From Corynebacterium breve (lineage in GTDB: Bacteria > Actinomycetota > Actinomycetes > Mycobacteriales > Mycobacteriaceae): DNA of 64,000 nt. The stretch is taken from assembly GCF_030252165.1 (NCBI RefSeq), contig NZ_CP126969.1, positions 1,488,001-1,552,000 on the forward strand, given 5' to 3'. The translations under genes and the position numbers were made by a program. Positions 59,265 through 64,000 of this stretch are shown here, one piece after another (position 1 is the first letter of the stretch; every line of letters begins with the position of its first letter). The notes beneath the pieces were generated by a model. It was not told where the DNA came from. It was given only the letters and a program-made list of their open reading frames with translations, and made no database searches.

Positions 59265-59477
59265 AAACACCACACGCCCACCGATTTTTCTTCGACTTAT
59301 CGAAGTTTTCGCAGCTAGATATCGTTTATTTTGGTGGCGCGGTTTCCCGTAAGCGTACGCCAACGGCTCCCCCTTGAGTCACATTTGCCACTTTTAGCCC
59401 CACTGGAACCAGTACTTACCATTACCCCGTCAAGGATTTCTCGGCCTTCACCTGCGGTTATTCGACACTGCAAGAAA

Positions 59478-59515
59478 GTGGGGCGAAGTGGGTGAACCCG
59501 GTGGGGCAAAGTGGG
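59478..59515 (+). promoter_or_regulatory. Second GTGGG array, opposite orientation
   Basis: GTGGG at 59478, 59488, 59501 and 59511 on the plus strand form two 10-bp-period pairs with a 13-base step between them. The unit pattern equals the mraZ operator but points the other way and lies about 340 bases from the mraZ start. No plus-strand gene follows. Confidence 0.75.
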
Positions 59516-59640
59516 GACGACATATCCCGGCGGCCTGAGCGGAGCCGGAAGCGCAGCTCGCAGAGCTTTGCACAGACTGGAACCGCACCCCCTTTCAGGG
59601 GAGCCCAAGCGACACGCCGGAGAGTCGCACCATAAGAAAA

Positions 59641-59677
59641 AGGTCGCCCCCTCGCATATCAAGCGAGGGGGCGACCT
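59641..59677 (-). terminator. Intrinsic terminator after the DUF3040 gene
   Basis: AGGTCGCCCCCTCGC (59641-59655) pairs perfectly with 59663-59677, a 15-bp stem with a 7-base loop. On the minus strand it is followed by TTTTTCTT. It begins about 45 bases after the DUF3040 stop. Confidence 0.95.
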
Positions 59678-59722
59678 AAAGTTCAGCCGTCTAGTTATTC
59701 AACTAGTTTCAAACCGGTATTT

Positions 59723-60115
59723 CTACTGACCTTCGAAGCGGCGGCGGAAGTTCTCTTCCATTCGCAAACCCACTCCACTACGACCGCCCTGGCCGCCAGT
59801 GGCCGGATGCGCACGCTGCGGAGCCACTCCTTGCGGAGCCTTGAGAATCCACACACCGCCAGCGAACATCACGATAAAACCAACAACGCTGAGAGCGATG
59901 AACCAAAAGCTCATTTGCGAGAGCGCCACGCCCGCGATCAGCAAAACCAAACCTAGAACGATAAGCGCAGACCCACGAAGCGTTGCCCGGCCCGAAGGAA
60001 TTCCACCGCCAAGGGGCTCACGCCCAGATACTGACGCGCCAAACTTTGGGTCATCTGCTAGCAGCGACTGCTCGATTTCCCGGAGCGCGCGCTGCTCCTG
60101 CTCTGAAAGGGCCAC
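59723..60115 (-). CDS. DUF3040 family membrane protein
   Basis: A 130-residue protein with the DUF3040 start ALSEQEQRALREIEQSLLADDPKF, two transmembrane helices (about 49-68 and 71-92: ALIVLGLVLLIAGVALSQ, WFIALSVVGFIVMFAGGVW), and a Gly/Arg-rich cytoplasmic tail. The family is common next to the dcw cluster in actinobacteria and has no known function. CCGGGAGGAATT-like bases precede the ATG. It ends at a strong terminator that separates it from the mraZ control region. Confidence 0.9.
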   Translation of the reverse strand: MALSEQEQRALREIEQSLLADDPKFGASVSGREPLGGGIPSGRATLRGSALIVLGLVLLIAGVALSQMSFWFIALSVVGFIVMFAGGVWILKAPQGVAPQRAHPATGGQGGRSGVGLRMEENFRRRFEGQ

Positions 60116-60243
60116 AATTCCTCCCGGCGGTAGTGATTGGTCCTTGATTAATTCTCTAACCTCTTCAACGTATAGGGTATCCCGTTTGTTCCCCGAAGTG
60201 AAAGCCCGCCTACACCTTCTCCCGCCCCGTACCGGTGCCTGGT

Positions 60244-60711
60244 CTATGCAGCTTCTGCCACCGCACCCCCACCAGAGATTGGATAGCCCGAGTCGCCGTA
60301 AACTGCATGACCGTAGAAAGCTCCTGCAAGTGAGATAAGGCGCTGAGTATCAAGCCGACTCGGTCGATCCTCAATCCCTAATGCCACACGACCGCGCAGT
60401 GCCGAGAAGGATGAAAACTCTCCTGCCCAATGAGCTCCTTCGCCCCCGGTCAACCTGAGCTTGTCCCACGCATTCGTCGGCAAGCGCTTTTTGCGAGCTA
60501 GAACCGTAGACCTGGCGCTTATGGCGCCTGCAGTCCGCAGAGCGGCACGGTACGCATCTTCAAGCGCGAGGTCAGTGCGGCCCTGGTCAAAGTGGGCACG
60601 GGCAGCATCGAGCAACGCTTCCGCGTCACGAAGGAAGCGATCCTCCTTGGCCGAACGGCGAGTAGCGCCGACCACCGCGCCTGTTGTTGCCGAAATTACG
60701 CTGCCTGCCAT
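60244..60711 (-). CDS. HEPN-domain protein (SAV_6107-like)
   Basis: A 155-residue protein with a helical HEPN-type core: LRDAEALLDAARAHFDQGRTDLALEDAYRAALRTAGAISARS followed by KRLPTNAWDKLRLTGGEGAHWAGEFSSFSALRGR. This matches the SAV_6107 family found beside the dcw cluster in actinobacteria. HEPN proteins are often RNases or toxin parts, but the Rx4-6H motif is not evident here, so nuclease activity is doubtful. ATG 60711 follows AAGGAG by about six bases; the frame to 60870 crosses the likely operator. A perfect LexA-type palindrome lies 67 bases upstream. Confidence 0.75.
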   Translation of the reverse strand: MAGSVISATTGAVVGATRRSAKEDRFLRDAEALLDAARAHFDQGRTDLALEDAYRAALRTAGAISARSTVLARKKRLPTNAWDKLRLTGGEGAHWAGEFSSFSALRGRVALGIEDRPSRLDTQRLISLAGAFYGHAVYGDSGYPISGGGAVAEAA

Positions 60712-60777
60712 GTCCCTCTCCTTTTCTTTCGCTGTGCCAATAACATAAAACATGCGTTCGACATCCCGACAGCCCTT

Positions 60778-60793
60778 TAGAACATATGTTCTA
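60778..60793. promoter_or_regulatory. LexA-like SOS palindrome
   Basis: TAGAACATATGTTCTA is a perfect 16-bp palindrome whose core GAACATATGTTC equals the actinobacterial SOS box core (GAAC-N4-GTTC). It lies in the 191-base space between the divergent HEPN and GNAT genes, 67 bases from the HEPN start and 110 from the GNAT start. No other perfect copy was noticed in the window. Confidence 0.65.
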
Positions 60794-60902
60794 GATATTC
60801 CCTGTTTACGCAGCTCTCCCGCCACTTGGATTTGCGAAAGCGTGGCAAACAGCCGGTTCAAAACCAACACATCAAGGGCCTGAGCATGGTTCGATAGAAG
60901 CT

Positions 60903-61496
60903 GTGACTGTATCGATTCGACGACTAACGGGCCCCGAATTTTCGGTGCTTGCTCCGCGACTAGTCGATATTTACATGGATGCGATGGGATATTCCGCGGG
61001 GATCAGAACTCAAAGGATCCGCGTATGGCGCTCGGAAATCACCCACCCCGGATTCACCGCTCTAATCGCGGTGCAAGATAGCGTGATCATCGGGGTTGCA
61101 TATGGGTTTCTCGGCAGCCCCGACCATTGGTGGGATCGGCAACTACGACGCGGCTTCCTAGAGGCAGGCGGTCCCACACCTGAGCAAAGAGAACTCTTGG
61201 AAAGCTACTTCGAAATCGCCGAGATTCACGTCACCCCTGCGCTTCAAGTGCGTGGAATCGGGAGGAATTTGCTTACCCAACTACTCTGGAATGCTCCCGC
61301 CCGTCACGCGCTGCTATCTACGCCTGAAGTTAAAGATGAAAAGAACGCAGCGTTCGGCCTCTACAGGTCGATGGGTTTTACCGACGTATTGAGAGACTTC
61401 TACTACCAGGGCGACAATCGACCTTTCGCCGTACTGGGGCGCCCACTCCCCCTTCCAGATCAAACGCACTCGCCCCGCAATCGAAGACTTCTCTAA
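60903..61496 (+). CDS. GNAT family acetyltransferase
   Basis: A 197-residue protein of the GCN5-related N-acetyltransferase fold. The acetyl-CoA site is visible in IAEIHVTPALQVRGIGRNLLTQLLW, with a preceding beta-rich segment (FTALIAVQDSVIIGVAYGFLG) and a C-terminal motif (NAAFGLYRSMGFTDVLRDF). Members beside the dcw cluster in corynebacteria have no known substrate. The GTG start at 60903 lies 12 bases after AAGCT-like bases, with no strong ribosome binding site. It is divergent from the HEPN gene and upstream of the isoprenyl synthase gene. Confidence 0.85.
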   Translation: MTVSIRRLTGPEFSVLAPRLVDIYMDAMGYSAGIRTQRIRVWRSEITHPGFTALIAVQDSVIIGVAYGFLGSPDHWWDRQLRRGFLEAGGPTPEQRELLESYFEIAEIHVTPALQVRGIGRNLLTQLLWNAPARHALLSTPEVKDEKNAAFGLYRSMGFTDVLRDFYYQGDNRPFAVLGRPLPLPDQTHSPRNRRLL

Positions 61497-61609
61497 GCCC
61501 GATACAAAGCGCAACGATCAGAGTTCCGGGCTAGACACCGGTTAGGGAAACCACAGTAGGTATCCTAAGAGGCAACCATTTTTGCAGCACTACCAAGGAG
61601 ACTTCGACC

Positions 61610-62713
61610 GTGAGCGCCTCGCAGGATCTTCAGCAGCTACACATTCATGACGTCCCGCAGGCCGCACACCGTGAACTCGAAGCGTTTTTCCAACAGCGCA
61701 CGGATGCGATTACCGCAATCGGTCAACCCGTGACTGATGCTGTGCAGTATCTCCATGACTTCGTCCTTGGTGGCGGCAAGCGTGTTCGCCCCCTCTATGG
61801 TTGGGCGGGCTTTGTCGGTGGCGGAGGGTTAGAAAACTCCGTCGAAGATCCCGCTGCAGTCTTGCGCGCAGTGAGCTCTTTGGAATTTATCCAGGCCTGC
61901 GCACTGATCCACGATGACATCATCGATTCCTCCGACACCCGGCGCGGAAATCCCACCGTCCATCGCGCGGTAGAAGCCACCCATAAGGAAGCCAAGTGGT
62001 CTGGCGACCCGTTCCACTACGGAGTGTCCACCGCGATTCTTGTCGGCGACCTTGCTCTCATTTGGGCGGAGGACATGTGGCGCTACTCTGGGTTGTCTCC
62101 TGAAGCCCTCGAACGCGCAGCCGAACCCTGGCGGGGTATGCGCACCGAGGTGATCGGCGGGCAGCTCCTCGACATTTCGCTGGAAGCCACTGGTGATGAA
62201 GACCCAGCAATGGCCAACGCTGTCAACCGGTTCAAAACCGCCGCATACACAATCGAACGCCCACTTCACCTCGGGGCGGCAATCGCTGGAGCACCCGCAG
62301 CTACCATCGCAGCGTTCCGCGGTTACGGCCACGACATCGGTATCGCCTACCAGCTTCGCGACGACCTCCTCGGCGTCTTCGGCGACCCCAAGGTCACCGG
62401 TAAGCCCGCCGGCGACGATCTACGCGAAGGCAAACGCACCGTCCTTCTCGCGCTAGCTTTACAGCACGCCGATGCGCACGACCCTCAAGCTGCCGCAGAG
62501 CTACGAGCAGGGGTCGGACAGACTTCTGACCCGGCTACGCTTTCTCGCCTCGCCACCATCATCGCGGAAACTGGCGCAGTAGACCAAGTAGAAAAGCACA
62601 TTTCCACCCTGACTTCGTCCGGCCTGAAATACCTCACCGAGGCTGGCGTTGACGCAGAGGTTTCCGAAGCCTTGCGCGATCTTGCGATCCGCTCCACGGA
62701 GCGCCACAAGTAA
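61610..62713 (+). CDS. idsA: Polyprenyl (GGPP-type) diphosphate synthase
   Basis: Makes linear isoprenyl diphosphates, probably geranylgeranyl diphosphate, for menaquinone, carotenoid or decaprenyl lipid synthesis. The first aspartate-rich motif is HDDIIDSSDTRRG and the second is YQLRDDLLGVFGD; GGGKRVRPLYGWAG near the start is typical. The length of 367 residues fits the corynebacterial IdsA class. GTG 61610 follows AAGGAG (61595-61600) by nine bases. It overlaps the mannosyltransferase gene by one base (TAATG), so the two are cotranscribed, tying isoprenoid and lipoglycan synthesis together. Confidence 0.92.
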   Translation: MSASQDLQQLHIHDVPQAAHRELEAFFQQRTDAITAIGQPVTDAVQYLHDFVLGGGKRVRPLYGWAGFVGGGGLENSVEDPAAVLRAVSSLEFIQACALIHDDIIDSSDTRRGNPTVHRAVEATHKEAKWSGDPFHYGVSTAILVGDLALIWAEDMWRYSGLSPEALERAAEPWRGMRTEVIGGQLLDISLEATGDEDPAMANAVNRFKTAAYTIERPLHLGAAIAGAPAATIAAFRGYGHDIGIAYQLRDDLLGVFGDPKVTGKPAGDDLREGKRTVLLALALQHADAHDPQAAAELRAGVGQTSDPATLSRLATIIAETGAVDQVEKHISTLTSSGLKYLTEAGVDAEVSEALRDLAIRSTERHK

Positions 62714-64000
62714 TGCTGGACAGACTAGCGCGACTCTCCCCGACCTGGCTCGGACTCACCGGCACCATTTTGCTCGCACTCGGCTCCTTCGGCGCCGGTG
62801 CCACCCGCAACCGCGGCGGTGTTATCTCAGCATTAGGTCTTGAGTTTCTCACATTCGGCCACGGCAAGGGCATCATGGAGATCGTCTTGTTCGTGGGAAT
62901 CGCTTTACTCATTGGCGCATGGGTCCTGCTGGGGCGCACTGTTGTCGTCGACAAGCCTGCGGGAAGCAGCGAACGCTTCACGACGACCAAACGGGCCATG
63001 TGGATATGGATCGCGCCTTTGGCAGCAGCGGCACCGGTTTTGTCCCGTGATGTTTATTCGTATCTGATGCAGGGTGCGATGGTGCGCGACGGTTTTGATC
63101 CCTACACCGAAGGCGCAGCTGTCAATCCCGGGCCGTACCTGCTTGAGGTGTCCCACGACTGGCGCAACACCACCACTCCCTATGGTCCACTGCACTTGTG
63201 GATCGGCGAGGGCGTAACCACCTTGGTCGGTGATAATGTCATCGCCGGGCTCATTGTGTACAAGATTATCTCGATCGCTGGATTCGCGGCAATCGCATGG
63301 GCGGTGCCAAGAATCGCGCAAAAGCTCGGCGGGGATCCAACCATGGCGCTGTGGCTGGGCGTGGCTAATCCGGTAATGGTTCTGCACATGATCGGCGGCA
63401 TGCACAACGAGTCGATCATGGTCGGGTTGGTCTCAGTTGGCCTGCTCGCTGCCTTGAACCGTCACTTTGTCAGCAGCGTGGTGTTGATCTCCGTTGCAGT
63501 CTCCTTGAAGGCAACAGCGGCGATCGCATTGCCGTTTGTGGTGTGGATCGCGACAAACCATTACGCCCCGAAATCGGCCACCTTTGCGCGTCGTATCTTC
63601 GCGTTTGTTGCGTCAGGTTTCATTGGCGTGGTGCTGACTTTCCTTGTCGTTGGCATCGTTACCTGGGCGTCGGGCTCGTCGTGGGGTTGGCTAGCCGAAA
63701 TCTCCGGCAATTCCAAGGTAGTCAATCCACTCTCGGCCCCTACGTTCATCGCCGATCGTGTAACACCGTTTCTGCAGCTTTTCGACGAGCGTTTCCCCTA
63801 CAACACAGTTCTTGGTGTAACGAGGACCGTGGGATCCATCCTGATGCTGACGGGATTGGTCATCGTCTGGTGGTTCTTCCGCCACAACGATCGCCGCGCC
63901 ATCATGGGCACCACGCTGGCCTACCAGGTGGCGTATACGTTCAACGCTGTCGCACTGCCTTGGTACTACGCATCGGTGATCACCCTGATTGGAACATTCC
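62713..64000 (+). CDS. mptB: Alpha-1,6-mannosyltransferase MptB, N-terminal part (partial)
   Basis: Polyprenyl-phosphomannose-dependent GT-C enzyme that extends the mannan core of lipomannan. The frame starts at ATG 62713, sharing one base with the previous stop, and is still open at the window edge (429 codons seen). Many hydrophobic helices alternate with short loops. The GT-C catalytic-type motif is in the first large loop (VLSRDVYSYLMQGAMVRDGFDPY), followed by TTPYGPLHLWIG and HMIGGMHNESIMVG, typical of MptA/MptB. Closely similar MptA and MptB are hard to separate; the position beside the prenyl synthase supports MptB. Confidence 0.88.
   Translation, partial: MLDRLARLSPTWLGLTGTILLALGSFGAGATRNRGGVISALGLEFLTFGHGKGIMEIVLFVGIALLIGAWVLLGRTVVVDKPAGSSERFTTTKRAMWIWIAPLAAAAPVLSRDVYSYLMQGAMVRDGFDPYTEGAAVNPGPYLLEVSHDWRNTTTPYGPLHLWIGEGVTTLVGDNVIAGLIVYKIISIAGFAAIAWAVPRIAQKLGGDPTMALWLGVANPVMVLHMIGGMHNESIMVGLVSVGLLAALNRHFVSSVVLISVAVSLKATAAIALPFVVWIATNHYAPKSATFARRIFAFVASGFIGVVLTFLVVGIVTWASGSSWGWLAEISGNSKVVNPLSAPTFIADRVTPFLQLFDERFPYNTVLGVTRTVGSILMLTGLVIVWWFFRHNDRRAIMGTTLAYQVAYTFNAVALPWYYASVITLIGTF

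Larger units (their letters stand above)
59141..59722. other. Regulatory intergenic region upstream of mraZ
   Basis: 582 bases without a convincing gene. It holds the mraZ promoter region, two GTGGG arrays (59240-59264 and 59478-59515), a degenerate GTGGG pair near 59390-59404, and the DUF3040 terminator at 59641. Open frames here on both strands lack ribosome binding sites and run through the repeats, so I reject them. Confidence 0.7.

Noticed and set aside
59315..59662. Minus-strand open frame upstream of mraZ
   Set aside because: Runs through operator repeats and a terminator, has no ribosome binding site and Cys/Arg-rich random composition.
1..64000. tRNA, rRNA, CRISPR arrays, insertion sequences and prophage
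   Set aside because: No tRNA-like cloverleaf, no regularly spaced repeats of CRISPR type and no transposase or phage protein were seen in any frame.

Overview
This window is a chromosomal segment of a Corynebacterium-like actinobacterium of moderately high GC. Three things point there: a complete division and cell wall cluster read on the minus strand from mraZ to wag31, a GlgX/TreY/TreZ trehalose-glycogen set, and an MptB-type lipoglycan mannosyltransferase next to a polyprenyl diphosphate synthase. From memory, the gene order resembles the equivalent region of C. glutamicum. I see no insertion sequence, prophage, CRISPR array, tRNA or rRNA.

Layout. Positions 1-11.8 kb hold the end of a TetR-type regulator, glgX, a PH-like/exonuclease/BRCT protein, an unrecognised protein, treY, a small alarmone synthetase, an S4 RNA-binding protein, a small membrane protein, yigZ and treZ. 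Positions 11.8-19 kb hold ilvA, a large secreted choice-of-anchor-I protein, a MetE-like methyltransferase, and an isolated pair made of a DUF3558-like lipoprotein and a PPE/EspB-like protein. Positions 19-35 kb hold dnaE with an odd OGG-fold/DnaB-like gene upstream, rarD, an lspA-rluD-membrane protein operon, two lipoproteins, a frameshifted ABC-F gene, an asparaginase, dinB, an amino acid permease and a frameshifted EamA transporter. Positions 35-59 kb hold ileS behind a translational-type T-box leader, then wag31, yggT, sepF, yggS, pgeF, ftsZ, ftsQ, murC, murG, ftsW, murD, mraY, murF, murE, ftsI, ftsL, rsmH and mraZ. Positions 59-64 kb hold MraZ-type GTGGG repeat arrays, a DUF3040 protein, a HEPN-like protein, a GNAT acetyltransferase, an isoprenyl diphosphate synthase and the start of mptB, which runs off the right edge.

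How the genes work together. GlgX debranches glycogen, and TreY plus TreZ turn maltodextrins into trehalose, the sugar carrier for mycolic acids. The Mur enzymes, MraY and MurG build lipid II. FtsW and FtsI polymerise and crosslink it at a division site organised by FtsZ, SepF, FtsQ and FtsL, while Wag31 directs polar growth. The isoprenyl synthase and MptB belong to envelope lipid and lipoglycan synthesis.

The observations most worth a second look are: a 12-base motif (GCTTATCGACGA) that I counted eight times exactly and many more times as variants; two oppositely oriented GTGGG arrays upstream of mraZ; a perfect LexA-type palindrome between the HEPN and GNAT genes; a DnaB-like protein with a lost Walker A lysine upstream of dnaE; and an isolated type VII secretion-like gene pair. 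All counts and motif calls were made by eye.
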